From contig CATYZI010000016.1 in the NCBI GenBank assembly GCA_958415625.1, forward strand, positions 1-44,233: a DNA stretch of 44,233 nucleotides. Reading direction: 5' to 3'. Shown piece by piece: positions 7,712-15,462 of the stretch (its first letter is position 1; every line of letters begins with the position of its first letter). Source of the stretch: an uncultured Collinsella sp. (GTDB lineage Bacteria; Actinomycetota; Coriobacteriia; Coriobacteriales; Coriobacteriaceae). A model generated the notes under the pieces. That model did no database searches and was not told where the DNA came from. It saw only the letters and a list, made by a program, of their open reading frames with translations. The position numbers and the translations under genes were made by a program.

Positions 7712-8827
7712 ATGAAAATGCTCGATTACGTTCAGCTTGCCCATGTGCGTATGGGCGAGAACCTCGAGCGTTCGTCCGAGCTTGTACGCCAGCTCGTCGA
7801 TATTTTCCAGTCCGCATCCTTTGGCGCGCTGCGTATCGTTGCCTCGGGTTCGTCCCGCCACGCCGCCGATTGCGCCCGCGATTACCTGCAGGACGCACTG
7901 CAGATGCAGGTGTCCGTCGTGACGCCTGAGGCCTTTGTCGACTTTGAGCATGCCTATCCGCAGAATGCGCTCAACATCGCTATTTCTCAGAGCGGCTATT
8001 CGACTAACACGATTGCGGCGCTCGATTTTATGCGAGCGCATGACATGGCAGCAGTTGCGCTCACGGCAAACGTCGAGGCTCCCATTAAGGATCATGCCGA
8101 TATCGTTCTCGACTACGGCGTGGGCGTCGAGTCGGTGGACTTTGTGACCTTGGGCGTCCAAACGCTCATCGAGTACCTGGTGCTCTTTGGCATTTACGGT
8201 GCTCAGGCACGCGGGACGATTGACGCCGATGGCGTCACCCAGCGCCTTGACGATCTGCGTGAGGCCATCCAGGCCAACGCCGCGATGTGCAAGACCGCCG
8301 AGACCTATGTCCAAGATCATCTGCTCGAGCTGTCGGAGCACGTGCCGGCCATGGTTGTGGGTAACGGTCCCAACTATGGCGTTGCCGAAGAGGCGGCGCT
8401 CAAGCTGAGTGAGACTATCAAGATTCCGGCCATGCATCACGAGGGCGAGGAGTTCGTCCATGGTCCCGAGATGCAGATTACTCCGGGCTACCTGGTGTTT
8501 ATCGTCGACGACCCTCAGGGCTCGGAGCGCCTGGCAAATATCGCCGACGCGCTGTCGAGGGTAACGAAAAAGGCCGTCCTGCTAACCATGTATCCCAAGG
8601 GCAAGGCACACGAGATTGCGGTGCCGCAGGTGGCTCCGCTGCTTGCCGCGATTCCCAACCTGGTGTTCTTCCAGACGATGGCGGCAATGGTCACCGAGCG
8701 TCTGAACTCGTGGGACGTCCATCCATATCTCGATGCCGTCTCCAAGCAAATGGAGGTTAAAGCGGAGGGCTACGAGGAATCGGTCAACACGCTTAAGGCC
8801 AAAGCAGCTGAGTGTTACGGAATGTAG
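7712..8827 (+). CDS. Tandem-SIS sugar-phosphate deglycase/isomerase
   Basis: 371 aa with two SIS folds of the GlmS/AgaS/GfrE type. The first carries SGSSRHAA (45-52) and SQSGYSTNT (92-100), which bind the sugar phosphate. The second carries GNGPNYGVAEEAALKL and HHEGEEFVHGP. Glu234 and His250 keep the 16-residue spacing of the catalytic Glu/His pair in GlmS, FrlB and FraB. Next to a FrlB-like gene and a mannose-family PTS it matches the GfrE/GfrF arrangement for glucoselysine and fructoselysine 6-phosphates. Deglycation of a phosphorylated Amadori or Heyns-type product is therefore the leading role. An aminosugar-phosphate isomerase is the alternative. The start at 7712 follows GAGGTG; 13 extra codons upstream overlap the operator. 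Confidence 0.85.
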   Translation: MKMLDYVQLAHVRMGENLERSSELVRQLVDIFQSASFGALRIVASGSSRHAADCARDYLQDALQMQVSVVTPEAFVDFEHAYPQNALNIAISQSGYSTNTIAALDFMRAHDMAAVALTANVEAPIKDHADIVLDYGVGVESVDFVTLGVQTLIEYLVLFGIYGAQARGTIDADGVTQRLDDLREAIQANAAMCKTAETYVQDHLLELSEHVPAMVVGNGPNYGVAEEAALKLSETIKIPAMHHEGEEFVHGPEMQITPGYLVFIVDDPQGSERLANIADALSRVTKKAVLLTMYPKGKAHEIAVPQVAPLLAAIPNLVFFQTMAAMVTERLNSWDVHPYLDAVSKQMEVKAEGYEESVNTLKAKAAECYGM

Positions 8828-8888
8828 GCGGGCGTTGTCGCTCGTTGGCATAGGGGATTGTTAAGGCATCCCCAGAAAGGAGAAGCAA

Positions 8889-9950
8889 ATGAAGGAAACC
8901 GAGAAGATCGAGATCATGAATTTCGACCAGGAGGGCTACCTCGAGGACGGCAAGGCGCTCTACGAGACCGGCAAGAAGATGACCGCGCTCGCCGACAAGG
9001 TCGCCGACGAGGGCTACGACGCCGTGTTCCTGATGGGTGTTGGCGGCACCTGGGATGAGCTCATGCAGCTCGAGTATCTCATGAACAAGTTCGGCGACCG
9101 CGACCTCGAGGTCTACCTGATCCACGCCGCCGAGTGGAACGTCTCCGGCCACAAGCGCATGACCGACAAGTCCGTCGTGCTCACCGCCTCCGAGTCCGGC
9201 ACCACCCCCGAGGTGCTCGAGGCCGTCAAGAAGATGAAGGACATGGGCGTGCGCGTCTACGCCATGACCAAGCCCGAGGGCCCCATCGGCCAGGCTGTCG
9301 GCGCCGAGAACTGCGTCAAGATGGCTTCCGATCACGGTAACGGCGGCTGCGAGATGGGCTACTACCTCGCCGACTGCTTCGGCCTGCGCCTCCTCAACCG
9401 CCGCGGCTGCTTCCCACAGTTCGACAAGTTCATTGAGCAGACCAAGGATGTTTGGACCCACCTTGTGGACATCCGCAAGAGCTTCGAGCCGCGCGCCGAG
9501 GAGCTCGCCAAGAAGTACGCCCTCGCGCCCTACACCATGTTCATCGGCTCCGGTGCCCTCTGGGGCGAGACGATCCTCTTCTCGATGTGCATCCTGGAGG
9601 AGATGCAGTGGAAGCGCACCCGCTACATCACCTCTGCCGACTTCTTCCACGGCACCCTTGAGCTCGTGGAGCCGGGCGTGCCCGTGTTCCTGTTCATGGG
9701 CGAGGACGAGTGCCGCAAGCTCGACGAGCGTGCTCGTGCATTCCTGACCCGTGGCGTGACCGGCGACACCGACATCAACATCATCGACACAGCCGAGTTC
9801 GCCATCCCGGGCCTTGACGACGATTTCCGCGTCATCGTTTCCCCGTGGATCCTGACGGTGCTCGTGACTGACCGCCTGGCTCGCTACTACGAGACGGTCA
9901 CCAAGCACAACCTCAAGTATCGTCGCTACTATCACCAGTTCGACTACTAA
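8889..9950 (+). CDS. FrlB/GfrF-like fructosamine-6-phosphate deglycase
   Basis: 353 aa. This SIS-domain enzyme is expected to split a fructosamine 6-phosphate (e.g. fructoselysine-6-P) with water to glucose-6-phosphate and the amine. The C-terminal half lines up with E. coli FrlB, as recalled, through ADFFHGTLELVEPGVPVFLF and GEDECRKLDERARAFL to the YRRYYHQFDY end (FrlB ends ERRYYGGLVEY). Glu238 and His254 reproduce the 16-residue spacing of the FrlB catalytic pair (E224/H240). GVGGTWDE and TASESGTTPEV are the sugar-phosphate loops. AAAGGAG precedes the ATG. The middle of the gene (9252-9710) is identical at DNA level to the paralogue at 16848. Confidence 0.88.
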   Translation: MKETEKIEIMNFDQEGYLEDGKALYETGKKMTALADKVADEGYDAVFLMGVGGTWDELMQLEYLMNKFGDRDLEVYLIHAAEWNVSGHKRMTDKSVVLTASESGTTPEVLEAVKKMKDMGVRVYAMTKPEGPIGQAVGAENCVKMASDHGNGGCEMGYYLADCFGLRLLNRRGCFPQFDKFIEQTKDVWTHLVDIRKSFEPRAEELAKKYALAPYTMFIGSGALWGETILFSMCILEEMQWKRTRYITSADFFHGTLELVEPGVPVFLFMGEDECRKLDERARAFLTRGVTGDTDINIIDTAEFAIPGLDDDFRVIVSPWILTVLVTDRLARYYETVTKHNLKYRRYYHQFDY

Positions 9951-9992
9951 AGCCAAGCGCGGGGACGCGTCAGTCACGGAAGGATTCGCAGA

Positions 9993-10412
9993 ATGAGACA
10001 GTACATCATTGCCAGCCATGCACACTTCGCTACCGGCATCAAGGAGAGCATTGAGCTGCTCTCGGGCGCTCGCGACAACGTCCACGACCTTTCGATGTTC
10101 GTCGACGATCGCATGGACGTGGCCGAGGAAGCCCAAAAGCTGCTGGCAGGCATGTCTGCCGACGATGATGTCGTCGTCTGCACCGACCTTTTTGGCGGCA
10201 GTGTGAACAACGAGTTCACCAAGATCGTCCAGACGCGTCCCCGCACCTACCTTGTCACCAACATGAACCTTCCGCTGCTCATCCAGCTGCTGTTCTCCGA
10301 TGAGTCGGCGCCGGTTGAGGAGACGATTCGCGCCATCGTCGCTGCGGACGATACGCGCGTGAAGTTTGTCAACGACCTGTTGGTCGATGACGACGAGGAA
10401 GAAGAGTTCTAA
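9993..10412 (+). CDS. PTS mannose-family EIIA component
   Basis: 139 aa, cytoplasmic. It carries phosphate from HPr to EIIB. The active-site histidine is His9 in IIASHAHFATGI, at the usual place of the ManX-type EIIA. The VVVCTDLFGGSVNNEF segment is the conserved core of the family (DLFGGSP in most members). The C-terminus is strikingly acidic (DDDEEEEF). It lies 42 bases downstream of the FrlB-like gene and 57 before EIIB. It is the only EIIA of this type in the window, so it must also serve the second EIIC/EIID pair. Confidence 0.93.
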   Translation: MRQYIIASHAHFATGIKESIELLSGARDNVHDLSMFVDDRMDVAEEAQKLLAGMSADDDVVVCTDLFGGSVNNEFTKIVQTRPRTYLVTNMNLPLLIQLLFSDESAPVEETIRAIVAADDTRVKFVNDLLVDDDEEEEF

Positions 10413-10469
10413 TCCGCAGCACCTACTGACACGCCGTAAGACGGCACAAGACCTTTGGGGGGTCACATT

Positions 10470-10952
10470 ATGATTCAGCTACTTCGCGTCGACCATCGTC
10501 TGCTTCATGGCCAGGTCGCAGTCTCTTGGGTCCAGGGCCTCGGCTCCAACTGCATCTTCTGCGTGGGCGACAAGGTCGCCAACGACCCGGTGTGGAAGAC
10601 CACGCTCAAGATGGGTAAGCCTGCCGGTTGCAAGCTCGTCATCAAGGACATGGCGAATGCCATCGAGGCTATTAACTCGGGCGTGACCGACAAGTACAAG
10701 ATGATCATCTGCGTCGCCACCATCGCCGAGGCAAAGCAGCTCGTTGACGGCTGCCCGCAGATTAAATCGATTAACCTGGGCAACACCAAGCCCAAGGACG
10801 AGAAGCGCCCCGACGCGCGTCAGGTCTCTCGCCAGATCTTCCTGACCGCGGCCGAGGAAGCCGATGTGCGCGAGATGCTGGACCGTGGCGTCGAGGTCGA
10901 GATTCGTCCTCTGGCCGATGACCCCAAGGTTGACTGCGCCAGCGTGCTCTAG
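10470..10952 (+). CDS. PTS mannose-family EIIB component
   Basis: 160 aa, cytoplasmic, and passes phosphate from EIIA to the incoming sugar. MIQLLRVDHRLLHGQVAVSW contains the phospho-accepting histidine (His13 in LLHGQV, as in EIIB-Lev and ManX). WVQGLGSNCIFCVGD and INLGNTKPKDEKRP follow the family pattern. The frame is open to a TTG at 10455, but TTTGGGGGG lies just before the ATG at 10470 and the homologous N-terminus starts there. It is the only EIIB of this family in the window. Confidence 0.93.
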   Translation: MIQLLRVDHRLLHGQVAVSWVQGLGSNCIFCVGDKVANDPVWKTTLKMGKPAGCKLVIKDMANAIEAINSGVTDKYKMIICVATIAEAKQLVDGCPQIKSINLGNTKPKDEKRPDARQVSRQIFLTAAEEADVREMLDRGVEVEIRPLADDPKVDCASVL

Positions 10953-11010
10953 GCGGTTAATTTCGAAGAGCCTCGTCTCTTCGTAGTGTCCTATATGGAA
11001 AGGGGGATGT

Positions 11011-11784
11011 ATGCTTACCCAAGCAATCCTCATCGGACTTATCGCCGCATTTGGTAAGTTCGACTACCAGCTCGGTACGCTCTATGCGTTCCGCCCCATC
11101 GTCCTGTGCCCGCTCGTGGGCCTGGTGCTGGGGGACCTGCAGTCCGGTCTCGCGATTGGCGCGAGCCTTGAGCTGCTGTTCATGGGTTCGATCTCCATCG
11201 GCGCCTACGTGCCACCCGATGAGACCATCGGCGGCGTGCTCGCTTGCGCCTTCGCTATCCAGCTGGGCCAGAGCACCGAGGCTGCCATCGCACTCGCCAT
11301 GCCCATTGCAACGCTGTGCCTTGCCATCAAGAACATCCTGAACGCGGCCCTGCCGATTCTGGTTGACCGCGCAGACGTCTTCTCTGCCCAGGGCAACCTC
11401 AAGGGCGTCTATGCCATGCACTTCCTGATTGGCTCCACGGGCGTTCTCATGGCGTTCCTGCTGTGCTCGCTGTCGTTCTACCTGGGCGCTGACGCGATCC
11501 AGGGCATGCTCGACTTCATCCCTGAGTTCGTCCTTGACGGCTTTGGCGTCGCCGCCAACATCCTGCCGGCCATGGGCTTCGCCATGCTCGGCCGCCTGGT
11601 GCTCACCAAGCAGCTCGTGCCCTTCTACTTCCTGGGCTTCCTGCTGTGCTCCTACGCCAACGTGCCCGTCCTCGGTGTCGCCCTGATCGCCATCATCATC
11701 GGCATCGACAAGTTCGACCTGCTGGGACTCGGCGGAGCCCAGCCCCAGCTCTCCGCGGAAGGGGATGAGGACGATGACTTCTAG
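11011..11784 (+). CDS. PTS mannose-family EIIC component, copy 1
   Basis: 257-aa integral membrane permease with several hydrophobic segments that forms the sugar channel with EIID. Family landmarks are FRPIVLCPLVGLVLGDLQSG, LELLFMGSISIGAYVPPDET and the C-terminal AMLGRLVLTKQLVPFYFLGF. AAAGGGGG precedes the ATG. From residue 182 to the stop the DNA is identical to copy 2 at 13792. The first 181 residues are related but diverged, most in 95-175, where substrate or partner contacts may differ. Its 3' end overlaps EIID. Confidence 0.94.
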   Translation: MLTQAILIGLIAAFGKFDYQLGTLYAFRPIVLCPLVGLVLGDLQSGLAIGASLELLFMGSISIGAYVPPDETIGGVLACAFAIQLGQSTEAAIALAMPIATLCLAIKNILNAALPILVDRADVFSAQGNLKGVYAMHFLIGSTGVLMAFLLCSLSFYLGADAIQGMLDFIPEFVLDGFGVAANILPAMGFAMLGRLVLTKQLVPFYFLGFLLCSYANVPVLGVALIAIIIGIDKFDLLGLGGAQPQLSAEGDEDDDF

Positions 11785-12598
11785 TCCCGAGAACAAGATC
11801 ACGCGCTCCGACCTGGTCAGGAGCGCCGTCAACGTCGGCTCCCTGGGCATGGAGTTCTCCTGGACCTACTACAAGCAGATGAACATCGCCTTCTGCCTGA
11901 TGGTCGCCAACATGCTCAAGAAGATCTACGCCGGCCGCCCCGACGACTACGCCGAGGCCCTGCACCGCCACTGCGCGTTCTTCAACATCACCGTCCAGTT
12001 CGCCCCGTTCGTCGGCGGCATCGCGATGGCCATGGAGGAGAAGGTCGCCCGCGGCGAGATCGAGCCGGAGAGCGTCAACGACGTCAAGGCCGCCCTCATG
12101 GGCCCGCTGTCCGGCATCGGCGACTCCATCTTCCTGTCGACCCTTCGCGTGGTCGCCGCCGCGGTGGGCATCAGCCTGTGCCAGGCCGGCAACCCCTTCG
12201 GCCCCATCGCCTTCCTGCTCATCTACAACGTCCCCGGCTTCGCGCTGCGCGTCTGGGGCGCCGTCAAGGGCTACGAGCTGGGCGTGGGCTTCCTGGACGA
12301 GGCCCAGAGGACCGGCCTCATGCAGAAGGTCATGACCTGCGTGGGCATCGTGGGCGTCATGGTCGTGGGCGCCATGTGCAAGGACATGTTCTGGGCCAGC
12401 ATCCCGGTGGCCATCGGCTCGGGCGACGACGCCCAGACCCTCCAGGACATCCTGGACGGCATCATGCCCGGCATGCTCGGCATGATCGCCTTCTGGCTCT
12501 ACTACTGGCTGCTGTCCAAGAAGATCAACCCCATGGTGCTGATCGTGGCCACCATGGTCGTGGGCATCGTCGGCGCGTTCTTCGGCGTGCTGGCGTAA
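11774..12598 (+). CDS. PTS mannose-family EIID component, copy 1
   Basis: About 274 aa. EIID pairs with EIIC in the membrane and is diagnostic of the mannose PTS family. Landmarks are SLGMEFSWTYYKQMNIAFCL, MGPLSGIGDSIFLSTLRVVA and a hydrophobic C-terminal tail (MVLIVATMVVGIVGAFFGVL). The ATG at 11774 has AAGGGG nine bases ahead, while an in-frame ATG at 11765 would have no spacer. The whole coding sequence is identical to copy 2 at 14555. Coupled to EIIC by an 11-base overlap. Confidence 0.92.
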   Translation: MTSSPENKITRSDLVRSAVNVGSLGMEFSWTYYKQMNIAFCLMVANMLKKIYAGRPDDYAEALHRHCAFFNITVQFAPFVGGIAMAMEEKVARGEIEPESVNDVKAALMGPLSGIGDSIFLSTLRVVAAAVGISLCQAGNPFGPIAFLLIYNVPGFALRVWGAVKGYELGVGFLDEAQRTGLMQKVMTCVGIVGVMVVGAMCKDMFWASIPVAIGSGDDAQTLQDILDGIMPGMLGMIAFWLYYWLLSKKINPMVLIVATMVVGIVGAFFGVLA

Positions 12599-12630
12599 GC
12601 TCGGCCATATCTATCTGCCCCCAAGGGAAA

Positions 12631-12658
12631 CGGCGACCCGCTGCGGTCGCCGTTTTTT
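12631..12658 (+). terminator. Terminator after the first PTS operon
   Basis: Stem CGGCGACC (12631-12638) and GGTCGCCG (12645-12652) around a 6-base loop, followed by six T. Flanking AAA and TTT extend the stem. It separates EIID copy 1 from the EamA transporter, which may be reached by read-through. Confidence 0.88.
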
Positions 12659-12676
12659 ATTACGTGGAGGTGCTTC

Positions 12677-13567
12677 GTGAATCGATCCGACAATCCACCT
12701 GACAATGGCGTGAGCGGTGCGATGTATCTATTTGGCACGGCGCTCCTGTGGAGCTTTATCGGCATCCTCGTTCATGCTAACTCGCAATCGGCCCTTTTGA
12801 TCGGCGCCGTCACGTCGATATTTATGGCGCTCTTCATCTTGCTCGTGGGCAAGCCAAAGCTGCGCATCAGCCGCCTGATAGTTCTCGTCGCCGTCTGCAA
12901 TTTTGTGACGGGCACCACGTTTAACTTCGCCAACCAGCTCACATCGGTCGGCAACGCGATTGTCTTGCAGTACACCTCGATGATCTTTGTCATTGTGTAC
13001 CAGTCGCTTGCATCGCGCACGTTTCCTTCGACGGCAAAGATCCTCTCCGTGGTGGCTGCCTTTGCGGGCATGGGGCTCTTCTTTTTGGGCGATTTGAGTG
13101 CCCAGGGCATGCTCGGTAACTTGCTTGCGGTCATTTCGGGAGCCACCTTCGGGCTGTGCTTCTTCTTGAATGCGCGCCCCGATGCTTCGCCGATGGTGTC
13201 GTCGCTTATATCGTGCGTGATCTCGATGCTGCCGATTTTCTATTTCGCGGGCAGCCTTGGTGCGGTCAAGCCCTTTGAGTGGGGCCTTATGGTGGTTCAC
13301 GGTCTGTTTTGCAGTGGCTTGGCGAGCGTTTTGTATGCTAAGGGGATCGCGCGCACCAATGCGTTTGCGGCCAACTTGGTCTGCATGAGCGAAGTGGTGC
13401 TCGCGCCCTGCTGGTCGGCACTTTTGTTTGGCGAGGTCTTTAGTTGGAATGAGCTTTTGGGCGCGGCGATCATCGTCTCGGTCATCGTTGCCAACCTGGT
13501 TTCCGATGCCTTTGGCGACGGTTTTCTCGTTGCGCTCGTTCATCGTCGCAGCAGGGATTGCGCCTGA
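12677..13567 (+). CDS. EamA/DMT-family transporter
   Basis: 296 aa with about ten predicted hydrophobic helices in two EamA-like halves (starting YLFGTALLWSFIGILVHANS; second half near GNLLAVISGATFGLCFFLNA). The family exports amino acids, purines or other metabolites, or imports nucleotide sugars. The start is GTG at 12677 behind GTGGAGG. The gene lies 18 bases after the PTS terminator and in the same direction. In a glycated-amine pathway an exporter for the released amine (e.g. lysine) would make sense, but the substrate is not readable from sequence. Confidence 0.82.
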   Translation: MNRSDNPPDNGVSGAMYLFGTALLWSFIGILVHANSQSALLIGAVTSIFMALFILLVGKPKLRISRLIVLVAVCNFVTGTTFNFANQLTSVGNAIVLQYTSMIFVIVYQSLASRTFPSTAKILSVVAAFAGMGLFFLGDLSAQGMLGNLLAVISGATFGLCFFLNARPDASPMVSSLISCVISMLPIFYFAGSLGAVKPFEWGLMVVHGLFCSGLASVLYAKGIARTNAFAANLVCMSEVVLAPCWSALLFGEVFSWNELLGAAIIVSVIVANLVSDAFGDGFLVALVHRRSRDCA

Positions 13568-13580
13568 GGGCCAATAGCCG

Positions 13581-13660
13581 CCGTTTACGGATAAAAACAC
13601 CCCGCTGAGCGAGTGGTATTAAATCGTTTGAACCTGCATACCTATAATTGGTATCAAATC
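13581..13660 (+). promoter_or_regulatory. Regulated promoter of EIIC2-EIID2
   Basis: Elements are CCGTTTACGGA (13581-13591), GAGTGGTATTAAATCG (13611-13626) over the -35 region, then a consensus TATAAT (13643-13648) running directly into TTGGTATCAAAT. GGTATT and GGTATC are 35 bases apart, exactly as before 16848. ATACC (13638-13642) also pairs with GGTAT across the -10. Confidence 0.65.
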
Positions 13661-13664
13661 ATTT

Positions 13665-13699
13665 GTACCTGGCATGGGTGTTAGCAGCACACCAGGTAC
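13665..13699 (+). other. Hairpin in the EIIC2 leader
   Basis: GTACCTGG (13665-13672) and CCAGGTAC (13692-13699) can pair in the untranslated leader, about 95 bases before the EIIC2 start. No U-tract follows. It may tune mRNA stability or be a further DNA site, since its left arm overlaps the operator flank. Confidence 0.4.
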
Positions 13700-13791
13700 G
13701 CTTCGAACCGTGTGGTCGAGCTCCCGGATTGATATCAGATGCGCGCGCGGCGGGATTGACGACGGCTCGGAAATCCTTATTGGGAGGAACT

Positions 13792-14565
13792 ATGCTTACC
13801 CAAGCAATCCTCGTCGGCTTAGTCGGAGCCTTTGGCTGCCTCGACTACCAGCTCGGCACCCTCTACGCGTTCCGCCCCCTCGTCCTGTGCCCGCTCGTGG
13901 GCCTGGTGCTGGGGGATCTGCAGACCGGTCTTGCCGTGGGCGCAAGCCTGGAGCTGCTGTTCATGGGCTCGATCTCCATCGGCGCCTACGTTCCGCCTAA
14001 CGAAACCGTCGGCGGCGTGCTCGCCTGCGCGTTTGCCATTCAGCTCGGTCAGGGTACCGAGACGGCCATCGCGCTCGCCATGCCCATCGCCGTCCTTGCG
14101 CTGACGATCGGCAACATTACCAATGCCTTGTTCCCTGTGTTTGTCGATATGGCAGACAAGTTCGCCCTCAAGGGAAACCTCAAAGGCATCTACGCCGTTC
14201 ATTGGGGAATTGGAATCTGGGGCTGCGTCGAGTACTTCCTGCTGTGCGGCGGCGCCTTCTATTTGGGTTCCGACGCCATCCAGGGCCTGCTCGACTTCAT
14301 CCCGCCCTTCATCATTGATGGTTGCGGCGTCGCGGCCAACATCCTGCCGGCCATGGGCTTCGCCATGCTCGGCCGCCTGGTGCTCACCAAGCAGCTCGTG
14401 CCCTTCTACTTCCTGGGCTTCCTGCTGTGCTCCTACGCCAACGTGCCCGTCCTCGGTGTCGCCCTGATCGCCATCATCATCGGCATCGACAAGTTCGACC
14501 TGCTGGGACTCGGCGGAGCCCAGCCCCAGCTCTCCGCGGAAGGGGATGAGGACGATGACTTCTAG
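13792..14565 (+). CDS. PTS mannose-family EIIC component, copy 2
   Basis: 257-aa membrane permease, same length and fold as copy 1 (FRPLVLCPLVGLVLGDLQTG; LELLFMGSISIGAYVPPNET). Residues 182-257 are identical to copy 1 in DNA as well as protein. Before that the two differ, chiefly in the central helices (e.g. GNITNALFPVFVDMADKFAL against KNILNAALPILVDRADVFSA). GGGAGGAACT precedes the ATG. It has its own regulated promoter. No EIIA or EIIB gene accompanies it, so it presumably uses those at 9993 and 10470, giving the same phosphorylation chain a second substrate range. Confidence 0.92.
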   Translation: MLTQAILVGLVGAFGCLDYQLGTLYAFRPLVLCPLVGLVLGDLQTGLAVGASLELLFMGSISIGAYVPPNETVGGVLACAFAIQLGQGTETAIALAMPIAVLALTIGNITNALFPVFVDMADKFALKGNLKGIYAVHWGIGIWGCVEYFLLCGGAFYLGSDAIQGLLDFIPPFIIDGCGVAANILPAMGFAMLGRLVLTKQLVPFYFLGFLLCSYANVPVLGVALIAIIIGIDKFDLLGLGGAQPQLSAEGDEDDDF

Positions 14566-15379
14566 TCCCGAGAACAAGATCACGCGCTCCGACCTGGTCA
14601 GGAGCGCCGTCAACGTCGGCTCCCTGGGCATGGAGTTCTCCTGGACCTACTACAAGCAGATGAACATCGCCTTCTGCCTGATGGTCGCCAACATGCTCAA
14701 GAAGATCTACGCCGGCCGCCCCGACGACTACGCCGAGGCCCTGCACCGCCACTGCGCGTTCTTCAACATCACCGTCCAGTTCGCCCCGTTCGTCGGCGGC
14801 ATCGCGATGGCCATGGAGGAGAAGGTCGCCCGCGGCGAGATCGAGCCGGAGAGCGTCAACGACGTCAAGGCCGCCCTCATGGGCCCGCTGTCCGGCATCG
14901 GCGACTCCATCTTCCTGTCGACCCTTCGCGTGGTCGCCGCCGCGGTGGGCATCAGCCTGTGCCAGGCCGGCAACCCCTTCGGCCCCATCGCCTTCCTGCT
15001 CATCTACAACGTCCCCGGCTTCGCGCTGCGCGTCTGGGGCGCCGTCAAGGGCTACGAGCTGGGCGTGGGCTTCCTGGACGAGGCCCAGAGGACCGGCCTC
15101 ATGCAGAAGGTCATGACCTGCGTGGGCATCGTGGGCGTCATGGTCGTGGGCGCCATGTGCAAGGACATGTTCTGGGCCAGCATCCCGGTGGCCATCGGCT
15201 CGGGCGACGACGCCCAGACCCTCCAGGACATCCTGGACGGCATCATGCCCGGCATGCTCGGCATGATCGCCTTCTGGCTCTACTACTGGCTGCTGTCCAA
15301 GAAGATCAACCCCATGGTGCTGATCGTGGCCACCATGGTCGTGGGCATCGTCGGCGCGTTCTTCGGCGTGCTGGCGTAA
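14555..15379 (+). CDS. PTS mannose-family EIID component, copy 2
   Basis: Identical in protein and DNA to copy 1 from the shared start to the stop codon. The identity ends exactly at the TAA, after which the flanks differ (GCTCGG against AGCCTG). It overlaps EIIC2 by 11 bases. The start follows the same reasoning as copy 1, with 14546 the upstream alternative. Complete identity of a membrane protein that pairs with two different EIIC N-termini implies strong selection for one EIID or very recent copying. Confidence 0.92.
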   Translation: MTSSPENKITRSDLVRSAVNVGSLGMEFSWTYYKQMNIAFCLMVANMLKKIYAGRPDDYAEALHRHCAFFNITVQFAPFVGGIAMAMEEKVARGEIEPESVNDVKAALMGPLSGIGDSIFLSTLRVVAAAVGISLCQAGNPFGPIAFLLIYNVPGFALRVWGAVKGYELGVGFLDEAQRTGLMQKVMTCVGIVGVMVVGAMCKDMFWASIPVAIGSGDDAQTLQDILDGIMPGMLGMIAFWLYYWLLSKKINPMVLIVATMVVGIVGAFFGVLA

Positions 15380-15408
15380 AGCCTGCAGCAACGTTTTATC
15401 GACCTTGC

Positions 15409-15446
15409 AAAGGGATGGAGCAGGCCTGCGCCCTCCATCCCTTTTT
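15409..15446 (+). terminator. Terminator between EIID2 and the MFS gene
   Basis: Perfect 12-bp stem AAAGGGATGGAG (15409-15420) with CTCCATCCCTTT (15433-15444), U-tract to 15446. The MFS ribosome binding site AAAGGAG begins five bases later, so expression of that gene depends on read-through or on a promoter within EIID2. Confidence 0.85.
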
Positions 15447-15462
15447 GTATAAAGGAGTTCGT

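Noticed and set aside
14959..15462. Arg/Gly/His-rich N-terminal extension of the MFS protein across EIID2
   Set aside because: It is the EIID gene read in another frame, and the identical shadow appears in EIID1. The MFS gene has its own ribosome site and ATG at 15463.
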